Shown: one piece after another, positions 13,824 through 22,357 of the stretch
How the letters are laid out: each line of letters starts with the position of its first letter
Position numbering within the stretch: the first letter of the stretch is position 1
From: Candidatus Cloacimonas sp.
GTDB lineage: Bacteria > Cloacimonadota > Cloacimonadia > Cloacimonadales > Cloacimonadaceae
Length of the DNA stretch: 50,992 nt
Assembly (NCBI GenBank): GCA_039680785.1
Contig: JBDKSF010000085.1
Span: 1-50,992, forward strand
Reading direction: 5' to 3'
The notes under the pieces: model-generated
Databases searched by the model: none
Told to the model about the DNA's origin: nothing
Seen by the model: only the letters and a program-made list of their open reading frames with translations
Made by a program: the position numbers and the translations under genes

Positions 13824-16016
13824 CTAATATTTCTCTACCCACCCACCAAGACCAACAGAAGCACCAGGAACAGCCTTGTAATATTCATTCACCCCTACAA
13901 CTGAAGTTAATGTCCCGCAATGGTTATTAGCCGGGGCTTGCCAGAAACCTGATTGAATCGTCGGAGGATTCGCAGCATCCCCGTACAGTATTAGAGTATC
14001 TCCCCCGGAACTGGCACACACGGAAATAATAAGAAATAATGGTTTTCCGGTCGTGTTCCGGTAGACTGTGTTCAGGCTTTTGTTGGCCCCTATATTGTAG
14101 GTTGTGGTAAAGAACGATGCGAAATTAACACCACTATCCTTAACCAAGCCACCTGTGGCTCCGTCAAATATAGCAAAATTATTATCAGTAGCCGAAGAAG
14201 GGCCACGAAGTGTATCAGCATTTGTGATTGCTGATGTACCCGTTCCCGACATAGTATGGGTCATAGCTTCATAGGGTGTTGTACCAGTTAGAAGAACGTC
14301 CCCGACTGTTGCTTTAACAATTATATTACCATCTACAAAAGTTCCTTTTGCTTCGTTTGTTCCATAACCCAATTCTGACTTTGTTATCTCACGTATACCA
14401 TAGCGCATCGACGTGCTAGCACCGGTATTCCTGAGAATGTTCCGCGTGATAATGGTATTTTGTGCGTCTGGATAAACTGCAATACCGTTGCAATGCACCG
14501 TTCCGGCTGGTGCTGCCGGTCCCCATGTTCCAGCATTATCAACAGTGTTAAAGTCTACTATCATATCAATAGCAAAATCACCTGCTAATATTCCATTCGC
14601 GCCAATACCGACAAGGTGATTGCCTTTTACAATCGTGCTGTTATCATGTGTTCCTGAAGATCCACCAATGCTTATCCCATTGTCGTAATGGACCCCAGCT
14701 ACACCTTCTAAATCATTATTAATTATCTGAAAGTCTGTATTGCTTGTTCCAGCTACTAATTCTTGGGATGAATTCCTTATCCGATTATCTTCACATCTGC
14801 TTTTTGATGTTAGCGACCAATGTGTAGCAAACCCTTCCGCTGCAGCTCCAGCAGATACATAACTATGGATAAGATTTACATTTGTACCTCCATATACATT
14901 AAATGCTTCTGCTGTTCCAGGAGCAGTATCCAATAACTGAGAATGGCTGACCTCGGAGTTGGAGCATGCATTAAATAAAACTGATGTTGTGTACCAGCCG
15001 GAAATCTTAGTATTTTTGGTTATTATTAAATGAGTTGCGCTATTCCCATATATTCCATAATAGCCACCTATGATATTTAACCTACTCATAGTTACACTAT
15101 CAGAAGCGTATACATTTATATTTATGTTATTATCTCCATACAATGCATTATCAAGTTCTATGGTAAAACCTTCCAGGGCAAGAGGTCCTGGATGCGACAT
15201 AATGTTAAGAAATGCTGAATTTACAAACGCTGCACTGTAAGATTTTAGATGTCCTGGACCATGTATGCGCTTTACAGTTGAAGGAATATTAAGAGGTCCG
15301 CAATAAAATATACCCGTGCCCGAAGTGCCCTTTGGAATATATATATCTTTTGCGCCTGAATCTAGAGCAGCTTGGATATAAGTTGTATTATCGGCTGCTG
15401 TAGATGTATTGCTATCACCTATGGCACCAAACTCAGCAATGTTAGCAAAACTGGTGTATTGGAAATCTGTGTGTCCCGAACTCGCGTAATCAAGTTCCGT
15501 CAAGTCCGAATGGGCTGTAACGCCACTACCCGTAGATGACAAGGTGGCGGTAGGCTGGTCATAGGCAAGGCCCGTCCCAATGGCAAACGGTTTGTAGGTA
15601 TTCGTGGTGTTGTCAAATCCAAGAACCGTATTCGCTCCGGGGTCAGCCGGGAGTTTAGCCACATTCCCGGCTGCTACCCCGAGAGTCAGAGCTGCAATAT
15701 TCCCACCTGTTACACGCCCGATTACTGTTTCCTCAGTTACTTCAAGCTTGACAGGGGTATCATCTAGGATTGCTATTAGCAATGAATTAGCATCGTATAG
15801 TGATGGACTAAGTTTACTATTCCAAATAAATTTCTCAGATGAAGATACTTGTTTATATGTAGTTCCATCTCCTATATCATCTTGATTCAAAGTTATATTA
15901 GCATTAAGTCTTTTTCCATTTACAGTACGTGAATCCGGAACGAAATATGTAGTAGAAGCCCCAAGTTGAGTAAGAATAATAAATAAAAGCACTAATATAG
16001 CAGATAATTTTTTCAT
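13824..16016 (-). CDS. Beta-helix tailspike-like protein with Sec signal peptide
   Basis: 730 residues. The start overlaps the previous stop (ATGA) and follows TTGGAGGA. The N-terminus, MKKLSAILVLLFIILTQLGA, is a Sec-type signal. Residues about 190-560 show the turn-rich pattern of a right-handed parallel beta-helix (FANIAEFGAIGD..., then repeated N-x-I/V strands such as IITKNTKISGW and IIVKATVGDVLL), the fold of pectate lyase-like tailspikes that bind or cleave surface polysaccharide. The C-terminal part begins VYRNTTGK and is related to the tip of the 12929 protein. GC-rich patches (34 of 60 at 15541-15600) alternate with AT-rich ones. Confidence 0.7.
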   Translation of the reverse strand: MKKLSAILVLLFIILTQLGASTTYFVPDSRTVNGKRLNANITLNQDDIGDGTTYKQVSSSEKFIWNSKLSPSLYDANSLLIAILDDTPVKLEVTEETVIGRVTGGNIAALTLGVAAGNVAKLPADPGANTVLGFDNTTNTYKPFAIGTGLAYDQPTATLSSTGSGVTAHSDLTELDYASSGHTDFQYTSFANIAEFGAIGDSNTSTAADNTTYIQAALDSGAKDIYIPKGTSGTGIFYCGPLNIPSTVKRIHGPGHLKSYSAAFVNSAFLNIMSHPGPLALEGFTIELDNALYGDNNININVYASDSVTMSRLNIIGGYYGIYGNSATHLIITKNTKISGWYTTSVLFNACSNSEVSHSQLLDTAPGTAEAFNVYGGTNVNLIHSYVSAGAAAEGFATHWSLTSKSRCEDNRIRNSSQELVAGTSNTDFQIINNDLEGVAGVHYDNGISIGGSSGTHDNSTIVKGNHLVGIGANGILAGDFAIDMIVDFNTVDNAGTWGPAAPAGTVHCNGIAVYPDAQNTIITRNILRNTGASTSMRYGIREITKSELGYGTNEAKGTFVDGNIIVKATVGDVLLTGTTPYEAMTHTMSGTGTSAITNADTLRGPSSATDNNFAIFDGATGGLVKDSGVNFASFFTTTYNIGANKSLNTVYRNTTGKPLFLIISVCASSGGDTLILYGDAANPPTIQSGFWQAPANNHCGTLTSVVGVNEYYKAVPGASVGLGGWVEKY

Positions 16017-16549
16017 GCTATTTCCTCCAAACCTATCATTCCGTTATTACTAACTACTCTATATGTATGACCATCAGATTTATCTACAATATCATTACTT
16101 GCTGGAGTAATAATACTAACTGGTAAAGGATTTATAAAAAGTTTATCATGTGCTAATGCATATCCAACAATTTCTACATTAGTAGAGGGGGCAGTAGAAA
16201 CAAACTCACCACTATTATTTAAATAAATATATTCACCACTTCCGATAAAATTAAAACAATTAGCAGTGAAAGGCCCTTTACTTCTTGCACGAACCCATTC
16301 ACCAGATATTCCAGATTCTATAGCCACACCTGCTATTGGCTGCCTACTTCCATCTGCTTTAGCTGTTCTCCAATAATCCCTATATAAATTTACAGCTTCA
16401 CCAGATATAATAACTTCACCAGAAGCTACTTGATACCTTAATAATGTATAATTATATGCCTCAATCTTATCAAAATTATTCATTAACAAAGCATCCCATC
16501 CCAACAGACTAGGATCTACTGTGTCAAATTCATATACATCAGTAGACAT
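16013..16549 (-). CDS. Tail fibre adaptor protein (paralogue of 12929-13789 N-terminus)
   Basis: 178 residues, with GGAGG upstream. Its first 135 residues repeat the N-terminal module of the 12929 protein (see shared motifs there), followed by a short unique end (DKSDGHTYRVVSNNGMIGLEE). The module probably docks fibres to the tail tip. The copy here lies directly after the tail hub genes and before the tailspike with which it is coupled (ATGA), so head and tip may be separate polypeptides. Confidence 0.7.
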   Translation of the reverse strand: MSTDVYEFDTVDPSLLGWDALLMNNFDKIEAYNYTLLRYQVASGEVIISGEAVNLYRDYWRTAKADGSRQPIAGVAIESGISGEWVRARSKGPFTANCFNFIGSGEYIYLNNSGEFVSTAPSTNVEIVGYALAHDKLFINPLPVSIITPASNDIVDKSDGHTYRVVSNNGMIGLEEIA

Positions 16550-16551
16550 TT

Positions 16552-18393
16552 TTATGGCCTCCAGTCTGCAAGATAGGTAACTAATGTTGTAGCCTTACCA
16601 GAAAATCTTGTTTGATTAACATCTACTAATGGAAACATTACTATTTCAAGTGCTTTAGCTGTATATCCTAATGCTTGAAGTAAACTATTTGGAATAGTAT
16701 ATGTATTTGTCAAAAGATTGACTTGTGGTAAACCCGGACTACCTTCATCAGGGATAAAAGCAGTCTTTCCATTTATTATTCCCAAACTACCGATAGTTGC
16801 ACCAAAATGAATATAAATAGGTGGAGTAGCTGTTGATTCAAGATTTTCAAGAACATTTAAACCTGCTCCAGCATCTTTTAATCTCAAATTCCAAGTCAAT
16901 ACCAAATCTTCATATTTCGTATAACGAGGATTAATTGCTTGTCCATTTACTTTCAAATTGACTATTGAATAAGGCATCAATGCCCCACCCATAAGATTCA
17001 AAGCTACTTGAGCTGCACAATCTAACTTTCCAACAGTTTCCGTAGTAAAGGGAACAACTTTAAAATAACGTATAGCATCTTTCATCAAGCGATCATCAGA
17101 GATTATTTGATAACGATCTGCACCCAAGAACCAAAAAGGTTCTCCTACAGTATGTGTTACTCTATCTGTATCAAATCGACCACCATATATTCCAGACAAT
17201 AAGTATCTACCAGTAAAACCTGTTACTGGAGTTATTGTTTGAAAAGAAATAAATTCAGAGTTCAATATAGCTAAATTTGTAAGAGAACCGAGTTGTCCTC
17301 TTGTCAATGATTCAATTATTGCAACATCATTTGGTTGGTAAAAATCTATATATAAACCTACACTATCATCTATAGTATTGGAAGGTGGAATATAAGTTAC
17401 TGCTACTGTACCGTAGACAGAATATTTAGAAGATCGAGTCATGAATCTGTAACTATCACCATCTGAACTAAAAAAAACATTAAAGCCAGATTCACCCCCA
17501 GTTTCTCTACTTACTAATAAACCAGTCTTTATTTTGTTACCTGATAATCCATAAGGTAATTCAAAAGCTTTTACTTTTGATAAAGCAGTTTTACCTGCCG
17601 TTGTATCATTCCCTCGCATTGCATACTGTTTTATGCTTGTCAAATCAGCAAAAGTGCTAACACTTAAATAATTTGGATCTTCCATCCATGTTATATTAAT
17701 AACATCAGAATCAGGACCTTCTTCGGTAATACCTGTTACAAGAACTGGCAACTGAGTAATTCCATACATTGTTGTCATTTTAAGTACAAAATTATCACCC
17801 TTTTCAAGTTTAAATACAGAACGATTAAACTTGCATGTGCCCTCAGCTAGAGGATAACTTACTTTTCTTAATTCTCTTGCTGCTACTGTCCGTGCAAGTA
17901 CAATGTCTTGAATGAGAGGAAATGATATGCTAGTTGCATTAATTCCCCCAAGTATTTGCTGATTACCTGTGTCTCCAAGATTTATTGAAGAATCTTTGAA
18001 ATTCACACATTTATCTACAGTTGGTGTACCTATAGCATAATCAGGATCAGTCCAAGAAAACACACCTGACTCAGCAGGATCTATACCATATACACACCAA
18101 CGACAAGTTTCATACTGTGTTCCATCCACATCATAATATTCAATAGTATTAAACTCATCCCAAATACCTGAATCCGATCCCCATACAGTGGGACCATTCC
18201 AAGAAGAGAGTCCTTGATTAACCAACCCAAATATTGTCACCTCAGTTGTGAGACATTTATAAACATAACCATTAGATACTGGGGGCCTTACAATTGAATC
18301 CGTCGAAAAGAACGTGTGTGGAGTCCAAGGAATTACTGCTATTTCAGTAGTGTTTGCAGATAAAGGTTTTACTTGATCAAACCATGTTGACAT
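16552..18393 (-). CDS. Tail tip/hub protein, C-terminal partner
   Basis: 613 residues. It has long beta-rich segments, with the element VARTVAARELRKVSYPLAEG (about 166-185) and then VINITWMEDPNYLSVS, which resemble the later part of hub proteins of the lambda J / gene-transfer-agent gp15 type. In this phage the hub seems divided between this gene and the upstream one at 18406. The role would be closing the tail tip and forming the DNA exit channel or fibre platform. Near residues 95-101 a CRWC pair may bind metal. Confidence 0.7.
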   Translation of the reverse strand: MSTWFDQVKPLSANTTEIAVIPWTPHTFFSTDSIVRPPVSNGYVYKCLTTEVTIFGLVNQGLSSWNGPTVWGSDSGIWDEFNTIEYYDVDGTQYETCRWCVYGIDPAESGVFSWTDPDYAIGTPTVDKCVNFKDSSINLGDTGNQQILGGINATSISFPLIQDIVLARTVAARELRKVSYPLAEGTCKFNRSVFKLEKGDNFVLKMTTMYGITQLPVLVTGITEEGPDSDVINITWMEDPNYLSVSTFADLTSIKQYAMRGNDTTAGKTALSKVKAFELPYGLSGNKIKTGLLVSRETGGESGFNVFFSSDGDSYRFMTRSSKYSVYGTVAVTYIPPSNTIDDSVGLYIDFYQPNDVAIIESLTRGQLGSLTNLAILNSEFISFQTITPVTGFTGRYLLSGIYGGRFDTDRVTHTVGEPFWFLGADRYQIISDDRLMKDAIRYFKVVPFTTETVGKLDCAAQVALNLMGGALMPYSIVNLKVNGQAINPRYTKYEDLVLTWNLRLKDAGAGLNVLENLESTATPPIYIHFGATIGSLGIINGKTAFIPDEGSPGLPQVNLLTNTYTIPNSLLQALGYTAKALEIVMFPLVDVNQTRFSGKATTLVTYLADWRP

Positions 18394-18405
18394 TATTTTA
18401 AACCT

Positions 18406-19701
18406 TTAAGAAAAAATAGCCTCAAGAACTATGTCTTTAAATAACCCATCTTCCCAATATGTATTATCTGCAACTTCTCCACCTATATGTCCTGACCATA
18501 TAACAATCCCATCTTGTTTTATTTGGGATAAAAATTTACCACTATCTGCTTTGAATCTAAAATATGGCACTTCACCAAGCGGAACAAAAATCTTTCCCAA
18601 AGGGTATATCTGCCCCCCACCTGTAGCTAATGATGTTATGACAACAACATTTCTACCAGAATAATCAACTTTCATCATGTTATAAGTATCCATCCATGAC
18701 TTACGTTGAAATGTTGGGGGTTCTATCATCATATCATCAGTGTATACAGGTAATAAAGCAACAGCAGTTGCACCACGAATAAGATATAAACCTATCTTTC
18801 CATCTGCCCCATATTTTAATACACCATCAATCGTATTTAAAATATCCTCGATATAATCTGTTGCTTTTTTCACTTCAGATATTCTCATACCTATACCAAA
18901 TTTCTCATTATATAAAGTCAATGCAGCAGTATTAAAAGCAACAGAATCTAACCAAGTAGCACTAAGACCTCTCATCGTTGTTAATATATACCAAATAGCA
19001 GTAGCTGGATTCACATCAAACTCACCTATTTGACGATAAGTATCATCAAAAGGAAGACCAACAACAGGACACTTTCTAACTGAAAAAGAATAATTTGGTG
19101 CTCTATTGTAATCACCAATATAACAATCATTGAAAACTATATAACATAATCCCCTATAAGCAGGAATATCAGTTCCTTCGTAAGTTTGAATTACAGTACT
19201 TGGAATTTGAACACTTGATCCCCAAAATATTTCTGCCGAACCAATTGTTTCTTCATCTTTTGTTAAAGTTATAGTTGAACTACTTCCATCATTTGGTCGA
19301 GTTATTTCACCTCTCCAAACTACAGAATCGTTATCTTGAACTATTGTATATAGAGCATCTACTGGACCAAGACATATTCCAATTGCCCATGTTAAATAAT
19401 ACTTATAACCTGTAATATTGCTTGTAGCAGCAGGTGCCCCACCTTTACCGCCTGCACTAGAATCTTGTGTTACTGCTACTGATCTATTGTTCCAATAACC
19501 TATTATATTACCTACTAATTTACTTGTACCAAGTAATTCTACTGTTGGAATACCTTCATCAGCAGCAGTGAATTCAAGTTTACTTGTAGCAGGTGCGGTA
19601 CTATCAGTTTGCGTCTTCTTAGCCAAAAGCATTCCTATAGCACCGATTGCTAAAGTTATGCCAACCATAATAAAATAACCAGCAGGTATTCCAAATGCCA
19701 T
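18406..19701 (-). CDS. Tail tip/hub protein, N-terminal partner
   Basis: 431 residues. A hydrophobic N-terminal helix (YFIMVGITLAIGAIGMLLA, about 9-27) is followed by the VELLGTSKLVGNIIGYWNN region and then YYLTWAIGICLGPVDAL, the pattern of large tail-tip proteins found upstream of hub genes in siphophages. NPATAIWYILTTMRGLSATW (about 227-246) is a second such landmark. A membrane-like N-terminal helix is common in this family and may help insertion into the host membrane. Confidence 0.7.
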   Translation of the reverse strand: MAFGIPAGYFIMVGITLAIGAIGMLLAKKTQTDSTAPATSKLEFTAADEGIPTVELLGTSKLVGNIIGYWNNRSVAVTQDSSAGGKGGAPAATSNITGYKYYLTWAIGICLGPVDALYTIVQDNDSVVWRGEITRPNDGSSSTITLTKDEETIGSAEIFWGSSVQIPSTVIQTYEGTDIPAYRGLCYIVFNDCYIGDYNRAPNYSFSVRKCPVVGLPFDDTYRQIGEFDVNPATAIWYILTTMRGLSATWLDSVAFNTAALTLYNEKFGIGMRISEVKKATDYIEDILNTIDGVLKYGADGKIGLYLIRGATAVALLPVYTDDMMIEPPTFQRKSWMDTYNMMKVDYSGRNVVVITSLATGGGQIYPLGKIFVPLGEVPYFRFKADSGKFLSQIKQDGIVIWSGHIGGEVADNTYWEDGLFKDIVLEAIFS

Positions 19702-19702
19702 A

Positions 19703-20152
19703 TTATTTTATCCTAAACACTTTTTTCTTCAAATTCTTAATTTGTGGATCATCTATACATGTTGCTCGAAATACTGTTCCTGCTTGAACATGGTACACTT
19801 GATTATCAAAATATATACCTGAGTGTGAGAACGTACGACCGTAACGAAAAACAATAACATCACCATTTTTAAGTGTATTTACATCAAATGGTAATTCTTC
19901 ATTCTGTCCAAGACTAAAAAGAGATTCAAGTATCCTTTCTCTTCCTCTATGTAGATGCCAGTCTTTTTCATAAGTAGGAAATGATCTAGGTATACTACTT
20001 ACTCCTACTTCCCTCATTATTTCAGCGGTAGATTGCAAACAATCTCCACCTAATCTTTTTACTCCACAACTATGACGAAAAGGGGTTCCAACCCACTCAT
20101 TAAGAACCCTCTTTAATTCCTTTTGTTTATCTTCTGAATCAAAATAACTCAT
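19703..20152 (-). CDS. NlpC/P60 family tail-tip peptidase
   Basis: 149 residues from ATG 20152, one base after the previous stop. A longer reading from a TTG overlaps the previous gene and is less likely. Catalytic features are Cys38 in LGGDCLQ and His110 in FSHSGIYF, with a further His121 in YHVQAG; NGDVIVFRYG is the usual strand before the histidine. The family hydrolyses peptidoglycan peptide bonds. In siphophages it sits at the tail tip between the distal tail and hub genes, as here, and opens the cell wall during DNA entry. Confidence 0.85.
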   Translation of the reverse strand: MSYFDSEDKQKELKRVLNEWVGTPFRHSCGVKRLGGDCLQSTAEIMREVGVSSIPRSFPTYEKDWHLHRGRERILESLFSLGQNEELPFDVNTLKNGDVIVFRYGRTFSHSGIYFDNQVYHVQAGTVFRATCIDDPQIKNLKKKVFRIK

Positions 20153-20153
20153 T

Positions 20154-20978
20154 TTAAGCTGTCCAAAGTGTGGGGTTATCAAAAGGAATATATTCAAAAC
20201 CTAAAAAGTTTATCATGTTATCAAACTTATCAAGACAAGTTTTCCCCGTTCGATCACAACCAGGTAATATATTTATAGAATCACCAACAATAAGAGTTGG
20301 TATTGGATAAATCAGAGTGAAATGATCTGCATTAACTTCATACGCAACAATCATCCTTGTTGTTCCACGAGCTTCTATATATCCATGAGTATAATAATTA
20401 GCTTCTTTAGGAACCATATTCGAACAATAAACTATATTTGAAGTTGCACCAAATCCTGATACTGTTGCAGTAGTTCTATATGTAGCAGTAAGAACTGTAC
20501 AACCTATATCGTAAAGAAAATGGTTACAAAGACGCTGATAACTCTTATCTGGGATACCTACATTTAAATAAAACTCAAGACTTATACATTCTGCTTCTGC
20601 TTGAATACCTTGAAATGCAACATTTTTAATTTGCCCAATAAAAATAGTATTTATTTCTATTGGATTAAGATCAAGATATGTTCTTAATACTTCTATCCAT
20701 ATTATTTCTACAGGATTCTGGGAAATAAAACCTGTAATTGCAGTATCACTCCAAACAAACTGCACTTTCATTTTACTGACACCAATAGAAGAATCAAACT
20801 CCAGGGATGATCTTTTTATTGAGGCCGGTAAATAAGTTCTACCTGAATATACAATAGCTATACTAGCATCAGTATAATATCCAATATCACCTGAATCATT
20901 AAAAACCCTATATAACTCTGCACCCCTATTAGCTACAGCAGTTTCTTGTGCTTCATATGTTGAAGTTATAGTTTTCAC
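20154..20978 (-). CDS. DUF2163 (BR0599-type) tail protein
   Basis: 274 residues with a GTG start that overlaps the upstream stop (GTGA). The C-terminal signature GCDRTGKTCLDKFDN, followed by MINFLGFEYIP and NP, is the typical end of DUF2163 tail-tip proteins, which lie directly before NlpC/P60 and hub genes in siphophages and gene transfer agents. The N-terminal half is beta-rich (IAIVYSGRTYLPASIKRSS). It is a structural component of the distal tail. Confidence 0.82.
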   Translation of the reverse strand: MKTITSTYEAQETAVANRGAELYRVFNDSGDIGYYTDASIAIVYSGRTYLPASIKRSSLEFDSSIGVSKMKVQFVWSDTAITGFISQNPVEIIWIEVLRTYLDLNPIEINTIFIGQIKNVAFQGIQAEAECISLEFYLNVGIPDKSYQRLCNHFLYDIGCTVLTATYRTTATVSGFGATSNIVYCSNMVPKEANYYTHGYIEARGTTRMIVAYEVNADHFTLIYPIPTLIVGDSINILPGCDRTGKTCLDKFDNMINFLGFEYIPFDNPTLWTA

Positions 20979-21586
20979 GGATATTCCTTAGGTAACTCAA
21001 TAAAATCTATTGCTGTTTCTGCATTACCTTCTGGACCAAAATACGTCCATTCTAATTCTTCAAGATCAAATCTGCAAAGATAAAGAATGGAAATAATAGA
21101 TCGTTCTGCTTGCAAAGCAATTGGAATAGCAGAATTTAAAGTTAATATATTTCCATTTGATACTGAATTTACTTTCCTACAATACCAATTATTTGTTACA
21201 AGATCATAAATAAATAAATGTCTTCCAGTACCTGGAATTGCGGGAAAATAAACTGGGTATTGAACATCATCAATAGTAATCACACTTTGATTTGCAACTA
21301 TGTTAGAAGTTAATTTAAAATCTCTTTTCCAAGATGGAACCCATAAAGAATATAATCTTCCATAACAAAGATCATGTAAATTATTTATTTCCCATATTTT
21401 GCTTTTACTTAAAAAGGAATAATAATGCTTTAATTTTGTTGTTGGATAATCTTCAAATAATGTTGGATAATCTACTGTATTTGCTACAAACATATCTCCT
21501 TTTTGTTCATATGTTTCTTCTGCACCTTCATCAAACTTAGGCATCAGATGAAAAACATATTTAGAAAGATATTGAGAAAAGATCAT
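20975..21586 (-). CDS. Distal tail protein
   Basis: 203 residues. The central segment CYGRLYSLWVPSWKRDFKLT, then ITIDDVQYPVYFPAIPGTG, has the same order as RGNLHAIWGVPLWHYAMRLT and LSIVVDD in the next upstream gene (21596), so the two appear to be distant paralogues or share a domain. It is placed between tape measure and DUF2163 genes, where distal-tail ring proteins usually lie. Specific role unconfirmed. Confidence 0.65.
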   Translation of the reverse strand: MIFSQYLSKYVFHLMPKFDEGAEETYEQKGDMFVANTVDYPTLFEDYPTTKLKHYYSFLSKSKIWEINNLHDLCYGRLYSLWVPSWKRDFKLTSNIVANQSVITIDDVQYPVYFPAIPGTGRHLFIYDLVTNNWYCRKVNSVSNGNILTLNSAIPIALQAERSIISILYLCRFDLEELEWTYFGPEGNAETAIDFIELPKEYP

Positions 21587-21595
21587 TTATATACC

Positions 21596-22357
21596 TTAAT
21601 ATTTTGAAACAATGTCACCATCAACATCAACTTCCCAACATGTATCAATTCTATCTGCTCCAACTATTTCATGTAGTGTACCACTTCCATCTATTCTCCA
21701 TAGACCACGAACATTCATAGACATATCAGGATTTGCTACTACAAGTTCACCACTCAATATGGATTTATATGTACCATATTGTTTCGTCACGTTAAATTGA
21801 ATGTCAAGTTTCGATTGTAATGGCAAATTTGAAGTAAACTTTTGACTCTTATCTATTTCAGCAGCGATGATTGGGTAGCAATATGTTCCAATTGCCCAGG
21901 TTCTAGTTGCAGTGCTTAGAACTGGGATAGTTATTCCATCCGTTATTCCTATGGTAAAATCATAGTTGACAATTTGATTCAGATAAGAATTTCCAATCAT
22001 AATCCTTGTAAAGGTAGACAGCTCAGAACTTGAAGCATCATCAACTACTATACTCAAATCTCCCGGAACGAACGGTTGAGTAAGTCTCATTGCGTAGTGC
22101 CACAATGGAACTCCCCAAATTGCATGAAGATTTCCTCTTACTATCCTTCTAAGTTTGCTTGCCATATCATTGATTGTATCTACAGTGTATTTTAGACTGT
22201 AAAGAGGTAAAGTTCTTCTTGCACTTCTTTGTTCATTTCCAGTGAAAGTCCGTAACAATCTTGTATTATATTTACCACGAGTAAAGGTGTACGATTGACT
22301 CCAATTTGGCTCAAATGGAAAATAAACTTCTACTTCTATATTTGAATAAGCACTCAT
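21596..22357 (-). CDS. Distal tail protein (Dit-like position)
   Basis: 253 residues, directly after the tape measure gene with a one-base overlap. It has a beta-rich N-terminus (VEVYFPFEPNWSQSYTFTRG), an arginine-rich helix region (NEQRSARRTL) and the IWGVPLWHY element shared in outline with the 20975 protein. By position it should form the first ring below the tail tube. Confidence 0.65.
   Translation of the reverse strand: MSAYSNIEVEVYFPFEPNWSQSYTFTRGKYNTRLLRTFTGNEQRSARRTLPLYSLKYTVDTINDMASKLRRIVRGNLHAIWGVPLWHYAMRLTQPFVPGDLSIVVDDASSSELSTFTRIMIGNSYLNQIVNYDFTIGITDGITIPVLSTATRTWAIGTYCYPIIAAEIDKSQKFTSNLPLQSKLDIQFNVTKQYGTYKSILSGELVVANPDMSMNVRGLWRIDGSGTLHEIVGADRIDTCWEVDVDGDIVSKY

Noticed and set aside
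20152-20197. Longer TTG start for the NlpC/P60 gene
   Set aside because: It overlaps the upstream gene by 44 bases, while the ATG at 20152 directly follows the stop and gives the normal family length.
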